NCBI RefSeq assembly: GCF_005519465.1
Contig: NZ_CP027858.1
Span: 4,340,001 to 4,404,000 of the forward strand
DNA: 64,000 nt
From: Streptomyces clavuligerus
GTDB lineage: Bacteria; Actinomycetota; Actinomycetes; Streptomycetales; Streptomycetaceae
Direction of reading: 5' to 3'
Shown: piece after piece, positions 20,476-28,539 of the stretch
How positions within the stretch are numbered: position 1 is the first letter of the stretch
Layout of the letters: every line of letters starts with the position of its first letter
Made by a program: the position numbers and the translations under genes
Notes under the pieces: generated by a model
The model's database searches: none
Told to the model about the DNA's origin: nothing
Seen by the model: only the letters and a program-made list of their open reading frames with translations

Positions 20476-20506
20476 AGGTCTACACCACCTAGAGTGGTGT
20501 AGACCT
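20476..20506. promoter_or_regulatory. DasR-type operator (double dre-like palindrome) for nagE2
   Basis: Perfect 31-base palindrome: AGGTCTACACCAC, CTAGA, then GTGGTGTAGACCT. Each half resembles the dre box (consensus core TGGTCTAGACCA), so two dre-like sites are fused head to head. It lies just upstream of the nagE2 ribosome binding site region. DasR control of nagE2 is established in S. coelicolor. Confidence 0.85.
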
Positions 20507-20646
20507 TTGTAACATGTGGGCGATAGATAAGGAACCTGCGAATAGCGTGAGATTTACAGGGTCCTTCCATAATGTTCGCATCAGGCCCCGCGGCCCGTCC
20601 CCGGCACGGACCGGCCCCCGAAAACGGCCCCCTGGCCCAACGTCGG

Positions 20647-21942
20647 CTATTTGATGTTGTCCCGCTCCAGCTCCGCCTCGATCTGCTCGGGCTCCCTTCC
20701 CGGCACCGGGAGATCGAACACCTTGATGGCCACCCGGAAGATCACGTAATAGACGGCGGCGAAACCGAGCCCGATCGGAATGATCAGCCAGGGTTTGGTG
20801 GCCAGCCCCCAATTGATCACATAGTCGATCAGCCCGGCCGAGAAACTGAATCCGTCCTTCACGCCGAGTGCCCAGGTCAGCGCCATCGACACCCCGGTGA
20901 GCAGTGCGTGCACCGCGTACAGCGCCGGGGCGACGAAGAGGAACGAGTACTCGATCGGCTCCGTGATACCGGTCACGAACGAGGTCAGGCCGACCGAGAG
21001 CATCAGCCCGCCGACCTCCTTGCGGCGGTGCGGATGGGCCGAGTGCGCGATCGCCAGCGCCGCGGCGGGCAGCGCGAACATCATGATCGGGAAGAAGCCC
21101 GTGGTGAACTGACCGGCATCCGGGTCCCCCTGGAGGAACATGGTGATGTCGCCGTGCACCACCGTGCCGTCCGGCTTGGTGTAACTGCCGAGCTGGAACC
21201 AGATGGGCACATTGAGGAACTGGTGCAGACCGATCACCAGCAGCGCCCGGTTGGCCACCCCGAAGATCCCCGAGCCCCAGGCGCCGAGGCTCACCAGCCA
21301 GTCGCTGAAGGACTCCAGCCCCCGCCCGATCGGCGGCCAGATCCACAGACAGAGCACGGCGAAGCCGATCGCCACGAACGACATGATGATCGGCACCAGT
21401 CGGCGGCCGTTGAAGAAGCCGAGCCAGTCCACCAGCCGGGTGCGGTGGTAGCGCTGCCAGAAGAAGGCGGCGAGGAGCCCCATCACGATGCCGCCGAAGA
21501 CCCCCGGGTTCTGGTAGGTGAACACCGTCACCGTGCCGTCCGTGGCCTGGCAGCCCGCCCCCACCGGCTTGGTCCCCGGGACACAGACCTCGGGGAACTG
21601 CCGCAGCACGTTGTAGTAGACGAGGAAGCCCGCGACGGCGGCCAGCGCGGTGGAGCCGTCCGCCTTCTTCGCCATCCCGATCGCCACGCCGACGCAGAAC
21701 AGCAGCGGCAGTCCGATATTGGGGTCGAGCAGGGCGCCGCCCGCCCCGGCCATCACCTTGGCGACATCGTTCCAGCCCAGCCCGTTCTTGCCGAAGACAT
21801 CGTCCTGGCCGAGCCGGTTGAGGATGCCCGCCGCCGGGAGGACCGCGATGGGGAGCTGAAGGCTGCGGCCCATCTTCTGGAGGCCCTGGAAGAGCACGTT
21901 CCAGCGGCTCGGCCGCGCCGCGATGGCGCCCTGTGCACTCAT
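20647..21942 (-). CDS. nagE1: GlcNAc phosphotransferase permease, EIIC paralogue
   Basis: 431-residue EIIC paralogue of the neighbouring nagE2, with the same landmarks (GRSLQLPIAVLPAAGILNRLG, GITEPIEYSFLFVAPALYAVHALLTG, GFFPIMMFALPAAALAI). It has an additional extracytoplasmic loop with two cysteines (PEVCVPGTKPVGAGCQ) absent from nagE2. The start at 21942 (MSAQG) is preferred because GGAGAGG lies 6 bases upstream; the in-frame ATG at 21948 directly abuts that site. A DasR-type box about 150 bases upstream is shared with the divergent nagF. In S. coelicolor NagE2 is the main transporter and NagE1 is accessory. Confidence 0.9.
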   Translation of the reverse strand: MSAQGAIAARPSRWNVLFQGLQKMGRSLQLPIAVLPAAGILNRLGQDDVFGKNGLGWNDVAKVMAGAGGALLDPNIGLPLLFCVGVAIGMAKKADGSTALAAVAGFLVYYNVLRQFPEVCVPGTKPVGAGCQATDGTVTVFTYQNPGVFGGIVMGLLAAFFWQRYHRTRLVDWLGFFNGRRLVPIIMSFVAIGFAVLCLWIWPPIGRGLESFSDWLVSLGAWGSGIFGVANRALLVIGLHQFLNVPIWFQLGSYTKPDGTVVHGDITMFLQGDPDAGQFTTGFFPIMMFALPAAALAIAHSAHPHRRKEVGGLMLSVGLTSFVTGITEPIEYSFLFVAPALYAVHALLTGVSMALTWALGVKDGFSFSAGLIDYVINWGLATKPWLIIPIGLGFAAVYYVIFRVAIKVFDLPVPGREPEQIEAELERDNIK

Positions 21943-22087
21943 CGGCATCCTCTCCGCGCGGGGCGCGCCGCCGCCGGGCCGCCTCCCGGGCCGTCCCCCG
22001 GGCCGTTTCCGGCACCGGAGGCGGTGCCGTCTCCCGGGCCGGTCTCCGGCGCCGGCGCCTGCGGCGCCGTTTTGGCGGGTGCGTTCA

Positions 22088-22103
22088 ATTGGTGTAGACC
22101 AGT
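22088..22103. promoter_or_regulatory. DasR-type operator (dre) between nagE1 and nagF
   Basis: 16-base site ATTGGTGTAGACCAGT matches the dre consensus A(G/C)TGGTCTAGACCA(G/C)T at 14 of 16 positions. It lies in the divergent nagE1/nagF spacer, so it could control both. Confidence 0.88.
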
Positions 22104-22309
22104 TCTGCGATCGGCGCCGGATCAGCCGAATCAGGGGTGCTTTGCCTGCTTTGACCGGGAGTGCCGATGATCGACATCATGGGGCAGATCGCTATCACCC
22201 GCCCGTGAAGGTGGGCCAACCGTGGGTTACCGTGACAAAGCGGAACGCCGGTGGGCCGGCGCGGCACTGAGCGCCCGCACGGGCGCCGTTCTCAACGCAG
22301 GGAGACAAC

Positions 22310-22543
22310 ATGGCCAGCAAGGCTGAGAAGATCGTCGCCGGGCTCGGCGGCATCGACAACATCGTGGAGGTCGAGGGCTGCATCACCCGCCTCCGCACCG
22401 AGGTCGAGAACGCCGACCTCGTCGACGAGGCCGCGCTGAAGGCGGCCGGCGCCCACGGAGTCGTCAAGATGGGCACCGCGGTCCAGGTCGTCATCGGCAC
22501 CGACGCCGACCCCATCGCGGGCGAGATCGAAGACATGATGTGA
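22310..22543 (+). CDS. nagF: GlcNAc-specific PTS component EIIB
   Basis: 77-residue stand-alone EIIB that transfers phosphate from EIIA to GlcNAc bound in NagE1/NagE2. The phosphorylated cysteine is C24 in VEGCITRLR, the standard EIIB glucose-family motif, followed by [27 protein letters not shown] precedes ATG 22310. It is divergent from nagE1, with a DasR-type box in the spacer, and followed by its own terminator. Confidence 0.94.
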   Translation: MASKAEKIVAGLGGIDNIVEVEGCITRLRTEVENADLVDEAALKAAGAHGVVKMGTAVQVVIGTDADPIAGEIEDMM

Positions 22544-22566
22544 CGACGGTCGCGCCCCCGCGATCG

Positions 22567-22592
22567 GGAACCCCGGCCGAGGCCGGGGTTCC
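22567..22592 (+). terminator. Terminator after nagF
   Basis: 12-base stem GGAACCCCGGCC/GGCCGGGGTTCC with a minimal central loop, 24 bases after the nagF stop codon. Confidence 0.75.
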
Positions 22593-22694
22593 GCACCCCT
22601 GAGCCACCGGCCCCGCCCCGGACCCCCGGCCGCACAGCCCCGGGCCCGGCCGCGGCCCCCCGGGCCCCGCACCACAGCGGATAGGCTCATGGCC

Positions 22695-23435
<741 letters not shown>

Positions 23436-23570
23436 AGAACCGCCCGGTGCAGATCATCCCGGGCATGGGTGGGTAAAGAAGCAACCAAGACGCCGGAGCC
23501 GGCGTCGTTCTGGGCACGGGCGCACGGACACCACCGTGCGCCCGGCCATATCCGGGGAGGGACAAGACCC

Positions 23571-23954
23571 ATGGCCGCGCGCCGCCGTATCGCACTCACG
23601 CTCGCCACCGCAGCCCTCGTGGTACCCATCGCCACGGGATGCAGCGCCATCGACAAGGCACTCGACTGCGTCGAGACGGCCGAGGCCATCACCAAGAGCG
23701 TCGACAGCCTCACCGACGCCGCCGCAGGCGCCGCGGAGAACCCCACCGAGACCCGCGAGGCCCTCAACACCATAGAGAAGGAACTGGAGAGCCTGGGCGA
23801 CAAGACCGACGACGCCGACCTCAGCAAGGCCGTCGACAACCTCAACAGCGGAGTCGACAGCGTCCGCAAGGCCATCGAGGGCGGAGACCCCACCCCCGAC
23901 CTCAACCCCCTCAAGGACGCCGCCGGCGAGATCGGCAAGGTCTGCTCCCCCTGA
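23571..23954 (+). CDS. Small secreted lipoprotein
   Basis: 127-residue lipoprotein of unknown function. MAARRRIAL and a hydrophobic core lead to the lipobox IATGC (Cys24). The mature part is mostly helical, with regularly spaced charged residues (ETREALNTIEKELESLGDKTDDADL) suggesting a coiled coil, plus Cys at about 32 and 125 that may form a disulfide. GGGGAGGGA precedes ATG 23571; an upstream in-frame ATG at 23469 gives an unlikely extension. It sits between rph and rdgB. Confidence 0.8.
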   Translation: MAARRRIALTLATAALVVPIATGCSAIDKALDCVETAEAITKSVDSLTDAAAGAAENPTETREALNTIEKELESLGDKTDDADLSKAVDNLNSGVDSVRKAIEGGDPTPDLNPLKDAAGEIGKVCSP

Positions 23955-24049
23955 CCCGCCCCGCCAGGCACCCGCCCCGCCGGGTCCCTGGCGCACGGCC
24001 GCCCCCCGCCCGACCACGACCAGCGGATACGGATACGGATAATCGGGCC

Positions 24050-24652
24050 ATGACCCGTATCGTTCTCGCCACCCGCAACGCCGGAAAGATCACCGAACTC
24101 CGGCAGATCCTCGCGGACGCCCGCCTCCCCCATGAACTCGTCGGCACGGACGCCTACCCCGACATCCCCGACGTCAAGGAAACCGGCGTCACCTTCGCCG
24201 AGAACGCCCTCCTCAAGGCCCACACCCTCGCCCGCGCCACCGGACTGCCCGCCATCGCCGACGACTCCGGCCTCTGCGTCGACGTCCTCGGCGGCGCCCC
24301 CGGCATCTTCTCCGCCCGCTGGGCCGGAGCCCACGGCGACGACGCCGCCAACCTCGCCCTGCTGCTCGCCCAGCTCTCGGACATCGCCCCCGAACACCGC
24401 GCCGCCCAATTCTTCTGCGCCGCCGCCCTCGCCCTCCCCGACGGCACCGAACGCGTGGCGGAGGGCCGCCTCCTCGGCACCCTCCGGACCACCCCCACCG
24501 GCACGGGCGGCTTCGGCTACGACCCCATCCTCCAGCCGGAGGGCGAGGCCCGCACGGCGGCGGAGCTGTCCCCGGAGGAGAAGAACGCGATCAGCCACCG
24601 GGGGAAGGCGTTCCGGGCGCTGGTGCCGATGGTCGGGGAGCTGCTGGGCTGA
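24050..24652 (+). CDS. rdgB: XTP/dITP diphosphatase (RdgB/HAM1)
   Basis: 200-residue house-cleaning nucleotide pyrophosphatase removing non-canonical purine triphosphates. Family motifs: VLATRNAGKITELRQIL (phosphate binding), ENALLKAHTLA, the catalytic DDSGLCVDVLGGAPGIFSARW, FGYDPILQP, and the C-terminal KNAISHRGKAF. No strong Shine-Dalgarno precedes ATG 24050; repeated CGGATA units lie just upstream. It converges on tRNA-Leu across a hairpin. Confidence 0.95.
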   Translation: MTRIVLATRNAGKITELRQILADARLPHELVGTDAYPDIPDVKETGVTFAENALLKAHTLARATGLPAIADDSGLCVDVLGGAPGIFSARWAGAHGDDAANLALLLAQLSDIAPEHRAAQFFCAAALALPDGTERVAEGRLLGTLRTTPTGTGGFGYDPILQPEGEARTAAELSPEEKNAISHRGKAFRALVPMVGELLG

Positions 24653-24659
24653 CACACAA

Positions 24660-24696
24660 ACGGCCTGCGAACCGAAGACTTCGATTCGCAGGCCGT
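24660..24696. terminator. Bidirectional hairpin between rdgB and tRNA-Leu
   Basis: 12-base perfect stem (24660-24671 with 24685-24696) around a loop that can itself pair (CGAAG/CTTCG). It lies between the rdgB stop and the 3' end of the oppositely oriented tRNA-Leu, so it can end both transcripts. Confidence 0.75.
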
Positions 24697-24699
24697 GAG

Positions 24700-24786
24700 T
24701 GGTGCGGCGGAAGGGATTCGAACCCTCAAGCCCTATACGGGCCACAGAACCTAAATCTGCTGCGTCGCCGGCTGCGCCACCGCCGC
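24700..24786 (-). tRNA. tRNA-Leu (anticodon UAG)
   Basis: 87-nucleotide leucine tRNA on the minus strand. The acceptor stem GCGGCGG/CCGCCGC, a seven-base anticodon loop TTTAGGT (anticodon TAG, decoding CUA) closed by GCAGA/TCTGT, a long variable arm (class II) and a GTTCGAAT T-loop are all present. The 3' CCA is encoded (24700-24702). Two HNH nuclease genes lie upstream on the same strand. Confidence 0.95.
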
Positions 24787-24842
24787 GAGCCGCCTGCCAT
24801 GTTACCGGGCAGGCGGCTGAGGCGGATACGGGTGGGTGGTGG

Positions 24843-25508
24843 TTACCGGGGTCTCGCCCGGGCCCTTCCCCGGCACCAGGTGCGGGTGACGGCATGACAG
24901 TTGGGGCAGAGCAGCCGGAGGTTGTCCGGCCTGTTGTCGCTCCAGTCGGCGTTGATGTGGTCCACCTCAAGAGTCAGGGGGCGGCCGTGCCAGGTGGTAC
25001 CCGTGCCGCATTCCGCGCACTGCTCGGGTATCCCGATGCCGCGCAGGGCCCGGCGCAGCAGATGGCTCCCGGTGCGGCGGCCGTTCTCCGTCCTGACAAG
25101 GATTTCCTCCGCGGGCCTGAGCGGAGTCGTCCCAGGTCCTCCGCGCTGATGAGCCTGGCCCAGGAAGTGACTCATCGAGATGTTCGCTTCGGCGGCCCAG
25201 CGTCGCAGCGCGCCCCGCTGCCAGGAGTTGTCCGGCCTCCCCAGACGTCGCAGCGTCTCCGAGACGGAGCGGGAGGATGTGATCGCTCCGCGCAGCTCCG
25301 CCGTATCCGGTGGCTGGACGGCGCGGCGGTACGGCCGGCGGGGGAAGTGCGCGACGTCGATGCCGTAGTGCTGGAACCGGCGGAGCAGATAGCGCCCGAG
25401 ATATGCGTAGGGCTCTGCTCCGATGAACTCGATGACCTCGTCGAGGCTCTGGCAGCGCTCAGCCGCCTCGGTGAGCAATTCTCGGGTGTACCGCTGGCTC
25501 CGGCTCAT
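24843..25508 (-). CDS. HNH endonuclease with duplicated N-terminal helical modules (downstream copy)
   Basis: 221-residue predicted nuclease. The C-terminal HNH domain (about 165-215) has a CxxC pair (CAEC), the catalytic LEVDHINADWSDN and LRLLCPNCH, forming a zinc-finger HNH of the McrA/phage type. Before it lie two ~35-residue modules, SLDEVIEFIG...GIDVAHF and SVSETLRRLG...ISMSHF, probably helix-turn-helix-like DNA readers. Its start overlaps the upstream paralogue's stop (ATGA at 25505-25508), so it is translationally coupled. No methylase or other partner is nearby. Homing, defence or another role are all open. Confidence 0.82.
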   Translation of the reverse strand: MSRSQRYTRELLTEAAERCQSLDEVIEFIGAEPYAYLGRYLLRRFQHYGIDVAHFPRRPYRRAVQPPDTAELRGAITSSRSVSETLRRLGRPDNSWQRGALRRWAAEANISMSHFLGQAHQRGGPGTTPLRPAEEILVRTENGRRTGSHLLRRALRGIGIPEQCAECGTGTTWHGRPLTLEVDHINADWSDNRPDNLRLLCPNCHAVTRTWCRGRARARPR

Positions 25509-26161
25509 GGCTTTGTCTTCCGTTGCGTGCGCCGTGCCTTGCCCCGTCCCCGGTAGGTGTCCGTCGTGGCATGGCAGTTGGGGCAGAGGAGACGCAGATT
25601 CTCCCTGCGGTTGTCGCGCCAGTCGCCGTTGATGTGATCGATCTCAAGAGGCAGCGGCCGGTCGCGCCACTCCGCGCTCAAGCCGCACAGCGCGCACCGC
25701 TCTGCCGCCCCCAGGGCCATCAGCGCCCTCTTGAGACGATCGCCGGGGACTCGGCCGTGCCGCTCCGGGGGCAGGACGGTGAGCAGATCCTCGGGTTTCC
25801 TCCGCTGCCGTGCGCGGCGGGTGCCGGGCGGCCGGAAGTGCGAGGTGTCCAGCCCGAGCGCCGTGATCCTGCGGCTGATGTGGGTGTGCTGCCCGCCCAC
25901 GACCTCGATACCGAGCCGTCGCAGCACCTCGCAGACGCTCGCCGACGCCGCCACCGCGGGCTCCAGGACCTCCCGTGTCCAGCGGGCCCCTTCGCGTTCA
26001 AAGTGATCGGTGGCTATCCCCAGCCGTTTCATCCGGTCGTGGAGATACCGCCGGGACGGGCTCATCGGGTCGACCCCGAGCCTGGTCAGGGCCTCCGAGA
26101 GGGTGCGCGACGAGGCCGCAGCCCCGGCCAGCCGTTCCTGGGTGTAGGGACTTCTGCTCAT
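25505..26161 (-). CDS. HNH endonuclease with duplicated N-terminal helical modules (upstream copy)
   Basis: 218-residue paralogue of the next gene, with the same plan. Two modules, TLSEALTRLG...IATDHF and SVCEVLRRLG...LDTSHF, precede an HNH domain with CALC, LEIDHINGDWRDN and LRLLCPNCH near residues 160-205. The C-terminus is strongly basic (GRGKARRTQRKTK). GGAGGGG lies upstream of the ATG at 26161; the longer frame to 26374 lacks domain similarity. The two genes overlap by 4 bases. Both HNH domains look intact. Confidence 0.82.
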   Translation of the reverse strand: MSRSPYTQERLAGAAASSRTLSEALTRLGVDPMSPSRRYLHDRMKRLGIATDHFEREGARWTREVLEPAVAASASVCEVLRRLGIEVVGGQHTHISRRITALGLDTSHFRPPGTRRARQRRKPEDLLTVLPPERHGRVPGDRLKRALMALGAAERCALCGLSAEWRDRPLPLEIDHINGDWRDNRRENLRLLCPNCHATTDTYRGRGKARRTQRKTKP

Positions 26162-26245
26162 GTTCCCCTCCGTCCGGCCGCGCCCATCGCGACCCGAACG
26201 GACCAACGAACCGCACTCCGGAGCGTTACGTCCGATATGCGGAAT

Positions 26246-26287
26246 GGCCTGCCCCGCTTCGTGTGTGCGGACGAAGCGGAGCAGGCC
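26246..26287. terminator. Stem-loop between bcp and HNH pair
   Basis: 16-base stem with one mismatch (GGCCTGCCCCGCTTCG with CGAAGCGGAGCAGGCC) and a 10-base loop, placed after bcp and before the HNH genes on the same strand. Confidence 0.6.
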
Positions 26288-26339
26288 ACTCAGGGAAGCC
26301 GGGCCCTCCGGCGAGCCGGGCCCCCGGGTCCGGGACCCG

Positions 26340-26807
26340 TCAGATGCCCAGATCCTTGATGATCTTCGCGACATGGCCGGTCGCCTTCACGTTGTAGAGC
26401 GCCCGCTCCACCTTGCCCTCCTCGTCCACGACCACCGTCGTACGGATGACGCCGGTCACGGTCTTCCCGTACAGCTTCTTCTCGCCGAAGGCGCCGTACG
26501 CCGTCAGCGTCTCCTTCGACGGGTCACCCACGAGCGCGACCTTCAGGTTCTCCTTCTCGCGGAACTTCGCGAGCTTCTCCGGCTTGTCCGGGGAGACGCC
26601 GATCACGTCGTAGCCCGCGTCCGCGAGCAGCTCCAGGTTGTCCGTGAAGTCGCACGCCTGCTTGGTGCAGCCGGGGGTGAGGGCCGCCGGGTAGAAGTAG
26701 ACGATGACCTTCCGGCCCCGGTGGGCCGCGAGCGAGACCTCGTTGCCGTCCGCGTCGGGCAGGGTGAAGTCGGGGGCGGTGTCGCCGGGCGTGAGCCGCT
26801 CGCTCAT
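26340..26807 (-). CDS. bcp: Thioredoxin-dependent peroxiredoxin (Bcp type)
   Basis: 155-residue atypical two-cysteine peroxiredoxin reducing hydroperoxides with thioredoxin. The peroxidatic Cys47 sits in TPGCTKQACDF, with the Bcp-type resolving Cys52 five residues on. APDFTLPDADGNEVSL opens the fold, and VIGVSPDKPEKLAKF and GVIRTTVVVDEEGKV complete it. AGGAGAACC lies upstream of the ATG at 26807. It is divergent from the DUF3618 gene. Confidence 0.95.
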   Translation of the reverse strand: MSERLTPGDTAPDFTLPDADGNEVSLAAHRGRKVIVYFYPAALTPGCTKQACDFTDNLELLADAGYDVIGVSPDKPEKLAKFREKENLKVALVGDPSKETLTAYGAFGEKKLYGKTVTGVIRTTVVVDEEGKVERALYNVKATGHVAKIIKDLGI

Positions 26808-27014
26808 GTTCTCGGTTCTCCTCGTCGCGCCAGGTCAGGGCCGCCGGGGGACGCGGTGACGCGCCGCCCCGTGCGGGTGTACGCCGTCGAGCGTAATAGG
26901 GGTGCCGTGGGGTGCGCGCGCGATGGAGCTGACAGACTGTCGCTGGAGAACCACCGGGTAGCTGACACGGGTACGCGGGTACACGGGCAGATGACAGACG
27001 ACGGAGGCAGCGCG

Positions 27015-27341
27015 GTGTCGGACGCGAGGACCCCTGCGCAGATCGAGGCGGACATCGTCCGCAGGCGCGAGCAGTTGGCCGAGACGCTCGACGAGATCGG
27101 GGTGCGGGTGCACCCCAGCACGATCGTGGGCGACGCCAGGGCGAGGGTCGCCGAGAAGGTGGACCGGACCGCCGGGCGCGCCTTCGCGGCGGTGCACCGG
27201 ACGGTGGACGGTGTCCGGGCGCGGTTCGTGGGGGTGGACGGCGAGCCCCGGATGGACCGGGTGCTCCCGGCCGCCGCGGCGGTGGTGCTCGTGGGGCTGA
27301 TCGTTCTCTCCTCGCGGTCCTCGCGCAAGCACGGGGAGTGA
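27015..27341 (+). CDS. DUF3618 family single-pass membrane protein
   Basis: 108-residue protein of the actinobacterial DUF3618 family. The signature is RTPAQIEADIVRRREQLAETLDEIGVRVHPSTI, followed by an amphipathic helix region and one membrane helix near the C-terminus (VLPAAAAVVLVGLIVLSSR) with a basic end. GTG 27015 has GGAGG 7 bases upstream, preferred over ATG 26991. The function is unknown. It is divergent from bcp. Confidence 0.87.
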   Translation: MSDARTPAQIEADIVRRREQLAETLDEIGVRVHPSTIVGDARARVAEKVDRTAGRAFAAVHRTVDGVRARFVGVDGEPRMDRVLPAAAAVVLVGLIVLSSRSSRKHGE

Positions 27342-27436
27342 CGGCCGGGGCGCGGCGCGCGCCCGGTCCCGGCCCCCGGGGCCCCGGTGCGGCCCCGCGG
27401 GCATGCGGATCGCCCCGGGGCAGGTAAGTTCGACGC

Positions 27437-27793
27437 GTGAGCGCCAACAGCCATGAACAGAACAGCCATCACGACAAGCTGCCCATCCGGATGCTGCACG
27501 ACCGTGTGCTGGTGCGGACCGACATCCCGGAGGGCGAGCGGCGTTCCAGCGGGGGCATCGTCATTCCGGCCACGGCGGCGGTGGGCCGTCGGCTGGCGTG
27601 GGCCGAGGTGGTCGCGGTGGGGCAGAACGTGCGGACGGTCGAGTCGGGTGACCGGGTGCTGTACGACCCCGAGGACCGTGCCGAGGTGGAGGTGCGTGGG
27701 GTGGCGTACGTCCTGATGCGCGAGCGGGATCTGCACGCGGTGGCGGCGGACCGTTTCGAGGGCTCCGAGGACACCACGGGCCTGTATCTGTAG
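27437..27793 (+). CDS. GroES-fold co-chaperonin-like protein
   Basis: 118-residue protein with the GroES/Cpn10 fold: IRMLHDRVLVRTDIPEGERRSSGGIVIPATA (the mobile-loop region), then WAEVVAVGQNVRTVESGDRVLYDPED. It differs from housekeeping GroES by its N-terminal His/Asn-rich extension and C-terminal FEGSEDTTGLYL, and there is no adjacent groEL. The GTG start at 27437 has GGCAGG upstream. It may be a specialised co-chaperonin; that is inference. Confidence 0.85.
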   Translation: MSANSHEQNSHHDKLPIRMLHDRVLVRTDIPEGERRSSGGIVIPATAAVGRRLAWAEVVAVGQNVRTVESGDRVLYDPEDRAEVEVRGVAYVLMRERDLHAVAADRFEGSEDTTGLYL

Positions 27794-27929
27794 GCCCCGG
27801 TGGTCCCGGCCCCGGTGGCCCCCTGGCTGCGGTGACGCCCGGTGGCCCGCGGTGGCCCCGTGGGCCCGCGGCGGTCTCCGGTGACCGAGGTCACCACCCC
27901 CCGCGCCCCCGCTTTGCTACGGTGGGGAC

Positions 27930-27999
27930 ACCCGACGAGACGCGCCGTACCGGGCTTTCGCAAAGACGACGCACCCCGTTGAAGTACGCGTCTCGGAGG
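27930..27999 (+). promoter_or_regulatory. Guanidine-III (ykkC-III) riboswitch with SD-sequestering helix
   Basis: The sequence CCCGACGAGACGCGCCGTAC then CGGG, followed by AAAGACGACGC, matches the guanidine-III aptamer (GACGAG..GCGCCGUACC and AAGACGGCGC) with one change in the pseudoknot strand. P1 is CCCG/CGGG (27931-27934 with 27951-27954). An alternative 9-base helix pairs CGAGACGCG (27936-27944) with CGCGTCTCG (27987-27995), taking the first G of the ribosome binding site GGAGG (27995-27999). Guanidinium binding would free the site and switch on the exporter. Confidence 0.87.
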
Positions 28000-28006
28000 T
28001 GCCGCC

Positions 28007-28327
28007 ATGGCCTGGGTTCTGCTGATCATCGCCGGTCTGCTGGAGGTCGGCTGGTCGATCGGTATGAAGTTCACCGAAGGGTTCACCAAGCTCTGGCCCA
28101 GTGTGTTCACCGGGCTCGGAATCGTCGCCAGTATGTTTCTGCTGGCCCAGGCGGCCAAGACGCTGCCGATCGGTACCGCGTACGGCGTGTGGGTGGGCAT
28201 CGGTGCCGCCGGTGCCGCGATCGTGGGCATGGTGGCGCTGAACGAGCCGGTGACGGCGGCCCGCATCTTCTTCGTCTCGCTGCTGCTGGTCGCGGTGGTG
28301 GGTCTGAAGGCGACTTCCGGCCACTGA
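28007..28327 (+). CDS. gdx: SMR family guanidinium exporter (SugE/Gdx type)
   Basis: 106-residue, four-helix small multidrug resistance protein. It has the SMR core: WVLLIIAGLLEVGWSIGMKFTEGFTKLWPS with the essential Glu in helix 1, and AYGVWVGIGAAGAAIVGM, the Gdx/SugE wording rather than EmrE. Such proteins export guanidinium as antiparallel dimers. A guanidine-III riboswitch sits directly in front and supports the substrate strongly. GGAGG is 7 bases before ATG 28007. It is monocistronic. Confidence 0.93.
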   Translation: MAWVLLIIAGLLEVGWSIGMKFTEGFTKLWPSVFTGLGIVASMFLLAQAAKTLPIGTAYGVWVGIGAAGAAIVGMVALNEPVTAARIFFVSLLLVAVVGLKATSGH

Positions 28328-28383
28328 CCGGACGCGCAGCCGACAGCGGCTGCCCCGTCGTCCTCGTCTGAGCTTCGCTCCTG

Positions 28384-28445
28384 AGCCCCGGCCCGGGAGG
28401 CGCCCGCGGTCCCCGGACCGGGTGGCCGCCTCCCGGGCCGGGGCT
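28384..28445. terminator. Long hairpin terminator between gdx and penicillin-binding protein gene
   Basis: Perfect 19-base stem (28384-28402 with 28427-28445), 24-base loop that can pair internally, and CTTTCC tail. It lies between convergent genes. Confidence 0.85.
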
Positions 28446-28539
28446 CTTTCCGCGTGGGCGGCCGGGGCCCGCGCCCGTACCCGGATGCCCCGCGCCCGCA
28501 CCCTCTAGCGCCCGTGCGCCCTCAGCGGCTCGTACGCCC

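Noticed and set aside
24700..26161. HNH genes as an integrative element at tRNA-Leu
   Set aside because: They lie on the 5' side of the tRNA, there is no integrase, and no duplicated tRNA 3' fragment is seen nearby.
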